A program made the position numbers and the translations under genes. This document shows positions 1 to 5,130 of a stretch of DNA of 6,861 bases, one piece after another. Below the pieces are notes generated by a model. The model was not told where the DNA came from and did not search any database. It worked only from the letters and a program-made list of their open reading frames with translations. Within the stretch, counting starts at the first letter, position 1. Every line of letters begins with the position of its first letter. The stretch comes from Candidatus Omnitrophota bacterium. Its GTDB lineage: Bacteria; Omnitrophota; Gorgyraeia; Gorgyraeales; Gorgyraeaceae. The stretch covers positions 1-6,861 of the forward strand of contig JAPLMC010000099.1 in the NCBI GenBank assembly GCA_026387215.1. The letters run 5' to 3'.

Positions 1-139
1 ATTTTTCAAGCCTTGCTTCAAGAGTCTTAATCTCCTCTTCAAGGTCAATACTGCCGTCTGAAGCAAGAGTTTTTAATTCATTGATTTTACGCTCTAATTC
101 CAATATAGGCCTCTCGAAATCTAATACTATGCTAGACAT
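1..139 (-). CDS. accA: Acetyl-CoA carboxylase carboxyltransferase subunit alpha, N-terminal part
   Basis: Only the first 46 codons are in the window; the gene continues past the left edge. The peptide opens MSSIVLDFERPILELERKI and continues with an acidic, coiled, E/K-rich stretch (LEEEIKTLEARLEK). This matches the characteristic AccA N-terminus (the E. coli protein opens MSLNFLDFEQPIAELEAKI). AccA with AccD forms the carboxyltransferase that moves CO2 from biotin on AccB to acetyl-CoA, giving malonyl-CoA for fatty-acid synthesis in the cytoplasm. The ATG is preceded by GAGG with a 5-nt gap (145-148). The start lies 11 bp downstream of the stop of the L,D-transpeptidase gene, so the two are probably co-transcribed. 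The catalytic crotonase-fold domain is not visible, so the call rests on the N-terminal signature alone. Confidence 0.88.
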   Translation of the reverse strand, partial: MSSIVLDFERPILELERKINELKTLASDGSIDLEEEIKTLEARLEK

Positions 140-150
140 TTTATCCTCGC

Positions 151-996
151 TTAATCTGCTATTGCAACCTCTGTACCAATAGGAATTATCCTATAAAGTT
201 CTTCCACTTCAGCATTAATCATTCTTACGCACCCTTTCGTAGCTTGCTGCCCTATTTTTTCCGGAGAAGTTGTGCCATGAATGCCATAACCTGCCAGATT
301 AAACCCCATCCATCTTGAACCAAGTACATTATCAGGGCTTTCAGCAGGTACTATTGCTTTTTCTGTATACCAGACAGGGTTTGTAATTTTATTAACTATC
401 TTAAAATTTCCTACAGGGGTGCAATTATTTTCTCCTGTTGAAACTCGATAAACTTTCATAATATCATTATCGCTGAGAAGCGTTAATACGTTCTGAGATT
501 TATCAACCAGTATTTTATATTTTGCTTTTGAAATCTTCAATTTTGCATTAGCTCTTATATTTTCGCTAGTTAGAGAATTTGCGATTTTTATAAGATCAAC
601 TGTAGTGTTGAATTTTTTTGCAATATTTATAAGCGTATCGCCTGGCTCCACTTCATAAAGCACATCTTTATTAGTTATAACCTTGGAAAAAAGAATAGCT
701 ATATTAAGTTTGCCTGCCTTATCCTGAACTTCTGAAATATTCTCTATATTCTGATATTTTTTCAGGATAAGTTGATATATATCTCGCGCCTTCACCATAT
801 CATTTTTATTTTCATAAGAACCAGCTATCATAAAATATATTTTGCCAATGGATTTCGCATCAGCCTTCTTCTCCGCTATCTGATCGATCTTAGCCTTTGC
901 CTCATCCAGTTTACCATCTTTAATAAGCGCTTCTATAGATTTTGCATCTATGTTATTGCTAAAATTCTTCATCCCAAATATAGCCAATGCCACCAA
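151..996 (-). CDS. Periplasmic LysM-containing L,D-transpeptidase (YkuD domain)
   Basis: Predicted to form 3-3 cross-links in peptidoglycan, or to attach proteins to it, in the periplasm. Numbering is from the TTG at 996 (281 aa). Residues ~15-105 form a helical, TPR-like region with paired K/A/E-rich helices. Residues ~113-155 are a LysM domain (YEVEPGDTLINIAKKF) that binds glycan. Residues ~158-280 are the YkuD domain. The catalytic signature is GIHGT (H240) followed by TKGCVRM (nucleophile C256, R258), all intact. The N-terminus is uncertain. A hydrophobic stretch (VAIIAVALVALAIFG) continues in frame upstream of the TTG to a stop at 1024-1026 with no ATG, GTG or TTG in that extension. An ATT at 1009-1011 sits 5 nt behind AAGG and would give a full signal-anchor. 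The gene follows the DUF212 gene with a gap of about 110-125 bp that holds a 39-bp repeat, and precedes accA by 11 bp. Domain assignment is firm; the exact start is not. Confidence 0.9.
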   Translation of the reverse strand: MVALAIFGMKNFSNNIDAKSIEALIKDGKLDEAKAKIDQIAEKKADAKSIGKIYFMIAGSYENKNDMVKARDIYQLILKKYQNIENISEVQDKAGKLNIAILFSKVITNKDVLYEVEPGDTLINIAKKFNTTVDLIKIANSLTSENIRANAKLKISKAKYKILVDKSQNVLTLLSDNDIMKVYRVSTGENNCTPVGNFKIVNKITNPVWYTEKAIVPAESPDNVLGSRWMGFNLAGYGIHGTTSPEKIGQQATKGCVRMINAEVEELYRIIPIGTEVAIAD

Positions 997-1045
997 TGCT
1001 ACCGCAATAATAGCAACCTTATATTAACTCTATGTCGCGAGAGGC

Positions 1046-1084
1046 CAAATTTTGTGAAACAAAATTTAATCCCGAGCAACCCTT
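1046..1084 (-). repeat. 39-bp hairpin repeat, copy 1
   Basis: Matches 35 of 39 bases of the copy at 1567-1605, in the same orientation. Arms AAATTTTGT (1047-1055) and ACAAAATTT (1059-1067) form a perfect 9-bp stem around a GAA loop on the + strand (TTC on the transcribed strand). A conserved non-hairpin tail follows (pattern CCGARCAACCCTT). It lies in the gap between the DUF212 gene and the L,D-transpeptidase gene, 35-50 nt before the latter's start. There is no U-run, so it is not an ordinary intrinsic terminator. It may be a dispersed REP-like element or an RNA structure in the mRNA. Confidence 0.75.
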
Positions 1085-1119
1085 TTTATTGCTATTATGC
1101 GTTAAGGGATCTCTGTTTT

Positions 1120-1557
1120 TTATCTGTAACAAAAAATTGCTACCAAAATTCCTATGGAAGCTCCAATAAATACCTGTATAGGCGTATGCCCCAATAATTC
1201 TTTAAGCCTTTCCTGTTGAATGCCTTTATTCAAATATATGTCCTCTATGATCTTATTAAGGGCTTCTGCCTGATACCCGCTCTGACGCCTAACTCCTTGA
1301 GCGTCAAACATTATTATAAATGCAAAGAAAAACACGATTGCAAAAAGCGGGGATGTAAAACCATACGTAAGCCATACCGCTGTAGCAAGAGCTGATACAG
1401 TAGATGCGTGGGAGCTAGGCATACCGCCTGCTCCTACAAACCACCTGAAATTAAACCTTTTTTCCCGCACAACACCTATGGCAACCTTTATGGTCTGGGC
1501 AACGAACCATGCTATAAGCACTGTAAAAAACATCTGATTACTTGCAAAAACTCTCAA
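1120..1557 (-). CDS. Divergent PAP2-family (DUF212) integral membrane protein
   Basis: A 145-aa membrane protein of the DUF212 family, similar in layout to Bacillus YuiD. With the TTG at 1557 as residue 1, it has a hydrophobic first helix (FFTVLIAWFVAQTIKVA, ~10-26), then GGMPSSHAS (PSSH at 47-50), then hydrophobic segments (~55-80), then MFDAQGVRRQSGYQ (83-96). A helical linker, LLGHTP (121-126) and a last membrane helix (IQVFIGASIGILVAIF) complete it. PSSH corresponds to the PSGH phosphatase motif of PAP2 enzymes, but the upstream K-x6-RP motif is absent. Activity on lipid phosphates is therefore a family inference. Start choice: TTG at 1557 follows GAGAGG (1562-1567) by 4 nt; a TTG 12 nt further upstream lies inside the repeat hairpin, and an ATG at residue 9 would clip the first helix and lacks a clear Shine-Dalgarno. 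It is the first gene of the leftward cluster behind the promoter at 1665-1694. Confidence 0.88.
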   Translation of the reverse strand: MRVFASNQMFFTVLIAWFVAQTIKVAIGVVREKRFNFRWFVGAGGMPSSHASTVSALATAVWLTYGFTSPLFAIVFFFAFIIMFDAQGVRRQSGYQAEALNKIIEDIYLNKGIQQERLKELLGHTPIQVFIGASIGILVAIFCYR

Positions 1558-1566
1558 ATTGCCTCT

Positions 1567-1605
1567 CAAATTTTGTGAAACAAAATTTGACTCCGAACAA
1601 CCCTT
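1567..1605 (-). repeat. 39-bp hairpin repeat, copy 2
   Basis: Second copy of the element at 1046-1084, same orientation, 4 differences in 39. Here the stem is 11 bp and perfect: TCAAATTTTGT (1566-1576) pairs with ACAAAATTTGA (1580-1590) around GAA, then CTCCGAACAACCCTT follows. It sits in the leader of the DUF212 gene. The foot of the stem overlaps the GAGAGG Shine-Dalgarno (1562-1567) by two bases. This places an AT-rich hairpin directly against the ribosome site. Confidence 0.78.
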
Positions 1606-1664
1606 GTTTACAACTAGCTGTAAGATGCCTTTATATCAACCTAAGACCATTATGTTGATTTCTT

Positions 1665-1694
1665 ATTATATATAATAGATAGGACCTATGGCAA
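1665..1694 (-). promoter_or_regulatory. Sigma70-like promoter for the DUF212-ldt-accA cluster
   Basis: On the minus strand, TTGCCA (1689-1694) and TATAAT (1665-1670) are separated by 18 bp. The -10 is perfect and the -35 differs by one base from TTGACA. Predicted transcription start is near 1658, giving a ~100-nt leader before the TTG start at 1557. The leader holds short inverted repeats (ATCAAC 1635-1640 with GTTGAT 1654-1659; TTACA 1608-1612 with TGTAA 1619-1623) and repeat copy 2. The spacer contains the small palindrome ATAGGACCTAT (1679-1689), a possible operator. Confidence 0.65.
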
Positions 1695-1710
1695 GCAAAA
1701 AGAAAAGGAT

Positions 1711-2559
1711 TTAAAACTTCGCCGTACCTGACAATGTAAAAGCTGTCTCGTTAATAAGCCTTAATTCAAAACTAAATAAATACCAGCTCATAAGAGAAGG
1801 CATCATATCGCATCCTAAAACAATGCCTATTGTATTTTTATCACCTGCATTATAAGTAGAATAAACCAACTCTGTTCCGCTTTGTGTGAAATGCACATTA
1901 ACATCTGAATCTGAACATGTAAGGCCCATATATGGCACAGCATAGTAATTTTGGGCACCAATAGGAAATATATATTTTTTACTGGCTAACAAGCTTATCT
2001 GCCACTCTTTTATATTAAATGTCTCACTGGTAGCAGATGCAAAAGAAGTTGAGCCACCTACCTCAGCTGTATCAAAATCCAACTGAGTATCCTTATATTG
2101 ACCATCTATAGTTAATTTTATTCCTGTAGAAGCAAATTCCCATAATTTTGCCTTTATACCGCCACCTAATACAAATCCTGGCTTTGTATCCACTACAACA
2201 TCATACCCATTCTGCTCCCACTTTACCTTTAAATCAGAAGTTCCTATTTTCACATACGGCTCTAATACATCTGAATAATTCATTGAAAATTTCAAATTCG
2301 CATTCTGGCCTTCTATTTTTGCCTTCGTAGTCTCAAAAGATGTCTTGAGATTTTTTTCAGATATAAATTCTACATCAAAACCTGCTTTCACTTTTACATC
2401 TGCCTCATAAGAATCCAATGTATCTTCCACCGCCCTATCTTTTGAAAAAAAAGACGTTTCAGGTATGCTCATATCAGCCTGGCCGCCAACAGTTAAAGCA
2501 AAAGAAGTTCCTACAAAAAATAATGAAAAAATTACTGTCATTACAATATATTTTCTCAT
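1711..2559 (-). CDS. Outer-membrane beta-barrel protein, paralogue A
   Basis: A 282-aa exported protein of no recognised named family. Residues 1-21 are a Sec signal peptide with cleavage expected after GTSFA. The mature part alternates polar and hydrophobic residues in strand-like runs (for example AGFDVEFISEK, PYVKIGTSDLKVKWEQ, GFVLGGGIKAKLWEF, ISLLASKKYIFP, FSFELRLINETAFTLSGTAKF). It ends in phenylalanine, the usual signal for BAM-assisted insertion in the outer membrane. It is a clear paralogue of the next upstream gene, sharing the order VE.TLD.YE, FDVEF, EPYVK.GTS.L, GGG.K, SLL.SKK, VPY.G, PSL and a C-terminal ELRL..E..L.GT.KF. The start ATG has AAGGAG at 2568-2573 with an 8-nt gap, overlapping the stop of paralogue B; the two are surely one operon. 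A role as porin or structural barrel is inferred. Confidence 0.82.
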   Translation of the reverse strand: MRKYIVMTVIFSLFFVGTSFALTVGGQADMSIPETSFFSKDRAVEDTLDSYEADVKVKAGFDVEFISEKNLKTSFETTKAKIEGQNANLKFSMNYSDVLEPYVKIGTSDLKVKWEQNGYDVVVDTKPGFVLGGGIKAKLWEFASTGIKLTIDGQYKDTQLDFDTAEVGGSTSFASATSETFNIKEWQISLLASKKYIFPIGAQNYYAVPYMGLTCSDSDVNVHFTQSGTELVYSTYNAGDKNTIGIVLGCDMMPSLMSWYLFSFELRLINETAFTLSGTAKF

Positions 2560-2571
2560 TCTCGTATCTCC

Positions 2572-3432
2572 TTAAAACTTCATCGTGCCGCCTAAGCTCA
2601 ACGCAACCTCATCCACAAGCCTGAGTTCTAAACTATAAACAAAAGCGCTGCTTAAGCTAGGCACAATATCGAACCCGAATACAAAACCATAAAGTTTTTT
2701 ATTATTTGCATCAAAAAGCGAATAATCAACAGTCGGGCTATCAGTATTACAAAAACTCACATCTACGTTTGAATCAGCATAACTTACGCCAGTATAAGGT
2801 ACTACATAGATGCTTTGTAGTTTTAATGGGATTTCAAATTTTTTGCTTACAAGAAGGCTTACTTGCTTTTCTTGTACTTCAAACTTTGCCCCGCTAGCTT
2901 TTGCACTAATCGCATTAATCGTGGCTCCTTTAACGTCAGGATCCGTAGTTCTATATTGAGCATCCCCTGTTAACCTGATACCCCAGAATTCCAATATATT
3001 AATCTTTAATCCGCCTCCCCAGGCAAAACCATTATCAGCATTTACTTCTATATCTTGGCTGCCACCGTCACCTTGCCTCCATCTTGCTTCTAAATTAGAA
3101 GTTCCGACTTTTACATACGGCTCAACCTTATTCAAAATAGTCATTCCAAGTTTTACCATATGCCACTGGCCTTCTATTTCAGCTCCTTTTAAATCAGGGT
3201 TAACATGTAGATCTTTATCAAACACAAATTCCACATCAAATGACCCTTTAATTTTAACTGCCTGTTCATATTCATCCAAAGTATTTTCTACTATGTTCTG
3301 TCTTAAAACAGCGGATCTCTGAGGCAAATCTAGATCAAGCGTGTTTCCTACAGTTGCGGCAAAACCATATTGTGCAGTTATACAACATATTGATATTATT
3401 ATAGATAAAACAAGCAAATAATGTTTTTTCAT
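2572..3432 (-). CDS. Outer-membrane beta-barrel protein, paralogue B
   Basis: A 286-aa exported protein and first gene of the barrel operon. The signal peptide covers ~1-25 (hydrophobic core LLVLSIIISICCITA, cleavage expected at YGFA/ATVG). The mature chain has beta-strand-like alternation and ends GGTMKF with a terminal phenylalanine. It shares its motif order with paralogue A over the whole length, and differs mostly in loop-like segments (such as RQGDGGSQDIEVNAD and NTDSPTVDYSLFDANNK), as expected of surface loops. ATG at 3432 is supported by GAAAGGT (3441-3447) with an 8-nt gap and by the near-consensus promoter at 3489-3517. Function is not recognised; a porin or general outer-membrane barrel is the likeliest reading. 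Confidence 0.82.
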   Translation of the reverse strand: MKKHYLLVLSIIISICCITAQYGFAATVGNTLDLDLPQRSAVLRQNIVENTLDEYEQAVKIKGSFDVEFVFDKDLHVNPDLKGAEIEGQWHMVKLGMTILNKVEPYVKVGTSNLEARWRQGDGGSQDIEVNADNGFAWGGGLKINILEFWGIRLTGDAQYRTTDPDVKGATINAISAKASGAKFEVQEKQVSLLVSKKFEIPLKLQSIYVVPYTGVSYADSNVDVSFCNTDSPTVDYSLFDANNKKLYGFVFGFDIVPSLSSAFVYSLELRLVDEVALSLGGTMKF

Positions 3433-3488
3433 AAAATATTACCTTTCTTTATAATAGATTATAATATATTATGTTTATTTTATAATGA

Positions 3489-3517
3489 AGTATACCTGAT
3501 AGAGCCCCAATTGTCAA
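3489..3517 (-). promoter_or_regulatory. Near-consensus sigma70 promoter of the barrel operon
   Basis: On the minus strand, TTGACA (3512-3517) and TATACT (3489-3494) are spaced by exactly 17 bp. Predicted start near 3482 gives a ~50-nt AT-rich leader before the ATG at 3432. The insertion-sequence target duplication begins 5 bp upstream of the -35, so the promoter core was not cut. The 15 bp of native upstream sequence were also regenerated by the duplication. Confidence 0.8.
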
Positions 3518-3521
3518 GCCA

Positions 3522-3536
3522 GCGTACTATTTTTTA
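3522..3536. repeat. Target-site duplication, left copy (15 bp)
   Basis: GCGTACTATTTTTTA here is repeated exactly and in direct orientation at 5006-5020, immediately outside the two terminal inverted repeats of the insertion sequence. The bases on each side of the two copies differ (A vs T before, C vs A after), so the duplication is exactly 15 bp. Confidence 0.9.
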
Positions 3537-3537
3537 C

Positions 3538-3566
3538 GGGAATGGGAAGAGACATCCTATACCCCT
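3538..3566 (+). repeat. Terminal inverted repeat, left (IRL)
   Basis: Pairs with the reverse complement of 4977-5004. Matched blocks from outside inward are GGGA, TGG, AAGA, ACATC and TATACCCCT, separated by three single mismatches and one extra G on this side. The outermost base (C at 3537 vs A on the other end's reverse complement) does not match. A small stem (ACCCCT 3561-3566 with AGGGGT 3572-3577) begins inside it. Confidence 0.88.
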
Positions 3567-3637
3567 CTTTAAGGGGTTAGAGTTAAAGAATTTATTAATT
3601 ATAGGGGGTGTTAGATTTAAAGTATTAAAAGAATATG

Positions 3638-3659
3638 TAAGACAAAACCTGTTGTCTTA
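3638..3659 (+). other. Hairpin in the IS leader
   Basis: TAAGACAA (3638-3645) and TTGTCTTA (3652-3659) form a perfect 8-bp stem with a 6-nt loop (AACCTG). No U-run follows, so it is not a standard terminator. In leaders of insertion sequences such structures can block translation from transcripts entering from outside; that role here is only a guess. Confidence 0.4.
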
Positions 3660-3874
3660 TAAGGGGCGCAAAAATAGAAAAAATCCAAAGTTAAAAGCAG
3701 CTCCTATCTGGAATAGACGCCAGCTTGATCTAAGCGTTAATAGGCAATCTTATGAATCCACTAAGATATGGGCTACAAGGCAAGGTTTATGGTGGCGATG
3801 GCAGAGAGTCAGAGAATGGTTCGATGAATTTAGCGAATCATATGACATACAATAAAAAGGGGCACATATTCAGG

Positions 3875-3916
3875 TATAATAGTCTCCAAAATATCCCATC
3901 AAGATATAAAAGGAGG
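3875..3916 (+). promoter_or_regulatory. Transposase -10 hexamer and Shine-Dalgarno
   Basis: A perfect TATAAT lies at 3875-3880, but no good -35 lies 16-18 bp upstream (AATAAA region), so any promoter would be weak. AAAGGAGG at 3909-3916 is a strong ribosome site with an 8-nt gap to the ATG at 3925. This decides the transposase start over the later in-frame ATG at 3952. Confidence 0.5.
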
Positions 3917-3924
3917 CATTACCT

Positions 3925-5076
3925 ATGTGCCCATATCAATATTATCATATTATGAAAAACTGTAAAGACAAAAAACATCTCAGGTATCAAATGGTTATCT
4001 ATGCAGAAAAATACGGCATTAAACCTACTGCGAGGTTCTTTCATGCCCATCCTGATACTGTACGTAAATGGGTGTATCGCTTTAAAGAAGAAGGATTCCT
4101 CGGCCTAAGAGATTTATCCCGAAGGCCACATCATTCCCCTTTCAAAACTCCTGAGGATACCAGGAATCTCCTGGTAGAGTTAAAAGCAAGGTATAAGCGC
4201 ATAGGAGCTGAACAGATTAAGGTTTTAGAGAATGTCCCTTTGTCACCTAAGACCATGCGCAAGGTCTGGCGTGAAAAAGGCGTGTCTTCGAGACAGCGCA
4301 GGAAGAAGCATGTTACTAAGAATAATCTAAGGCATATTAAAAAAGAATTTAATCTATTCCAGCATACTTGCGAGGATACCAAGCATCTGAATGATATTCC
4401 GGAATATTGGACGTCTATGATAAAGCTTGGCCTTCCCAGGGTTCAATATACCTTCAGAGAAGTCTCTTCCGGTATTATGTATCTAGGCTATGCAGATGAA
4501 CTATCTTTAACATATGCTACTTTATTCAGCGATTATATACAGTATAATCTCAAAAAGCTGGGTATAGACTTATCTAATACCACTAGGCAAACTGATAATG
4601 GTTCAGAGTATATCGGCTCATGGAACGCTAAAAAGCCTTCTAGTTTTACCCTATCTGTAGAATCCATACATGGGCAGCGTCATACCACCATCCCTCCGGC
4701 TCATCACAGGTGGCAAGCTGACGTAGAGACTGTCCATGATATCATAGAGAGAGAATTCTTTGAGATAGAAACATTCTCTGATAACAGTGACTTCTTTAAT
4801 AAAATATCCTCGTATCAGTTATTCTTCAATATGCTTAGGCCTAATACTTACAAAGAGAATAAGTCTCCGTGGCAATTAGCTCAGGAAAAGATACCTGATA
4901 TTAAAAAGGAAGTGCTTATAATTCCGCCTGTAGATTTACGATCGCTTTTGAGGAAAAAGATGGATTTTCAGAGTATAGGGGTATATGATGTGTCTTCCAG
5001 TCCCTGCGTACTATTTTTTAACTTTTCTGAAAGAAACCACCCTCTTTCATGTGTCTACTATATATACAAACCATAA
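3925..5076 (+). CDS. DDE (rve-type) transposase of the insertion sequence
   Basis: A 383-residue frame, of which the first 360 lie in the element. Residues ~17-70 form a helix-turn-helix DNA-binding region (YGIKPTARFFHAHPDTVRKWVYRFKEEGFLGL) followed by a basic linker (~60-70, 120-132). The catalytic core spans ~145-320. Likely DDE residues are D151 in EDTKHLNDIPEYW (D157 is the alternative), D224 in RQTDNGSEYIGSW, and E268 in WQADVETVHDIIE. LPRVQYTFREVSSG and TTIPPAHHRWQADVETVH are typical of this transposase group. The core shows no internal stop or frameshift, so the enzyme is probably active. The frame has no stop inside the element: it passes through the right inverted repeat (encoding ~IGVYDVSSSP) and takes 23 residues from flanking DNA before TAA at 5074-5076. 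It cuts and joins the element's ends in transposition. Confidence 0.92.
   Translation: MCPYQYYHIMKNCKDKKHLRYQMVIYAEKYGIKPTARFFHAHPDTVRKWVYRFKEEGFLGLRDLSRRPHHSPFKTPEDTRNLLVELKARYKRIGAEQIKVLENVPLSPKTMRKVWREKGVSSRQRRKKHVTKNNLRHIKKEFNLFQHTCEDTKHLNDIPEYWTSMIKLGLPRVQYTFREVSSGIMYLGYADELSLTYATLFSDYIQYNLKKLGIDLSNTTRQTDNGSEYIGSWNAKKPSSFTLSVESIHGQRHTTIPPAHHRWQADVETVHDIIEREFFEIETFSDNSDFFNKISSYQLFFNMLRPNTYKENKSPWQLAQEKIPDIKKEVLIIPPVDLRSLLRKKMDFQSIGVYDVSSSPCVLFFNFSERNHPLSCVYYIYKP
4977..5004 (-). repeat. Terminal inverted repeat, right (IRR)
   Basis: Reverse complement of the left repeat at 3538-3566, 25 of 29 aligned positions, one base shorter. It is wholly translated as the last element-encoded residues of the transposase frame. 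The 15-bp target duplication starts two bases beyond its outer end. Confidence 0.88.
5006..5020. repeat. Target-site duplication, right copy (15 bp)
   Basis: Exact direct copy of GCGTACTATTTTTTA at 3522-3536. Removing 3537-5020 rebuilds an uninterrupted intergenic region between the barrel operon promoter and the comM promoter. Confidence 0.9.
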
Positions 5077-5078
5077 AC

Positions 5079-5108
5079 TTGACAATCTAACAATGTCACT
5101 TTTGTAAA
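5079..5108 (+). promoter_or_regulatory. Probable comM promoter
   Basis: TTGACA (5079-5084) is a perfect -35. The best -10 at 18 bp is TGTAAA (5103-5108), 4 of 6 to consensus. Predicted transcription start falls near 5114-5116, giving a short leader of about 15 nt that still contains the AAGGAGG at 5119-5125. That start would exclude the upstream ATG at 5113 as initiator. The transposase stop codon ends 2 bp before this -35, so reading from the element could also enter comM. Confidence 0.55.
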
Positions 5109-5130
5109 GTTTATGAAAAAGGAGGTAGCT

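Larger units (their letters stand above)
3538..3855 (+). other. Open frame without a start codon in the IS leader (remnant or passenger)
   Basis: The frame is open from host DNA through the left inverted repeat to a TAA at 3853-3855, about 105 codons inside the element. The product is basic and rich in tryptophan and arginine (RRQLDLSVNRQSYE, WATRQGLWWRWQRVREWFDEF) and ends SESYDIQ. It contains no in-frame ATG or GTG within the element; a TTG at 3652 lies in a hairpin and lacks a Shine-Dalgarno. I do not recognise it. It could be the tail of a decayed passenger gene, or chance openness in a structured leader. The competing frame starting at 3752 runs into the transposase start region and looks random. 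Confidence 0.3.
3537..5005 (+). mobile_element. Insertion sequence with DDE transposase, IS1202-family-like (ISTde1-type target duplication)
   Basis: A 1469-bp element bounded by imperfect inverted repeats (3538-3566 and 4977-5004, 25 of 29 aligned positions matching, one single-base gap) and an exact 15-bp target duplication. The only clear gene is a transposase filling the right 1.1 kb; the left ~390 bp is a leader with a start-less open frame and an 8-bp hairpin. Most DDE insertion sequences make 2-14 bp duplications. Long ones are a mark of the IS1202 family, whose ISTde1 subgroup makes 15-18 bp; that knowledge plus the transposase type is the basis of the family call. Both ends are intact and the duplication has not diverged, so the insertion looks recent. 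It landed between the divergent barrel-operon and comM promoters. Confidence 0.9.

Noticed and set aside
772..1197. Rightward 141-codon frame
   Set aside because: It is antisense to the L,D-transpeptidase and DUF212 genes and shows no domain-like features.
3421..3540. Start of a rightward gene at the ATG at 3421
   Set aside because: This part reads antisense over the barrel gene start and its promoter, then crosses the target duplication into the insertion sequence. It is a chance fusion of host and element sequence, not one gene.
3770..3850. Possible tRNA T-arm-like string (GGTTCGAT) in the IS leader
   Set aside because: The flanking bases do not form the required 5-bp T stem and no acceptor or anticodon arms fit.
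3752..3955. 67-codon rightward frame before the transposase
   Set aside because: It overlaps the more coding-like frame ending at 3855 and runs through the transposase -10, Shine-Dalgarno and start in another frame. The composition looks random.
3522..5020. CRISPR, toxin-antitoxin or phage-defence system
   Set aside because: No repeat-spacer pattern and no paired small genes. The accessory part is fully accounted for by a single insertion sequence.
5028..5049. 6-bp inverted repeat TGAAAG/CTTTCA upstream of comM
   Set aside because: Short stem with a 10-nt loop in A/T-rich DNA; expected by chance and with no U-run.
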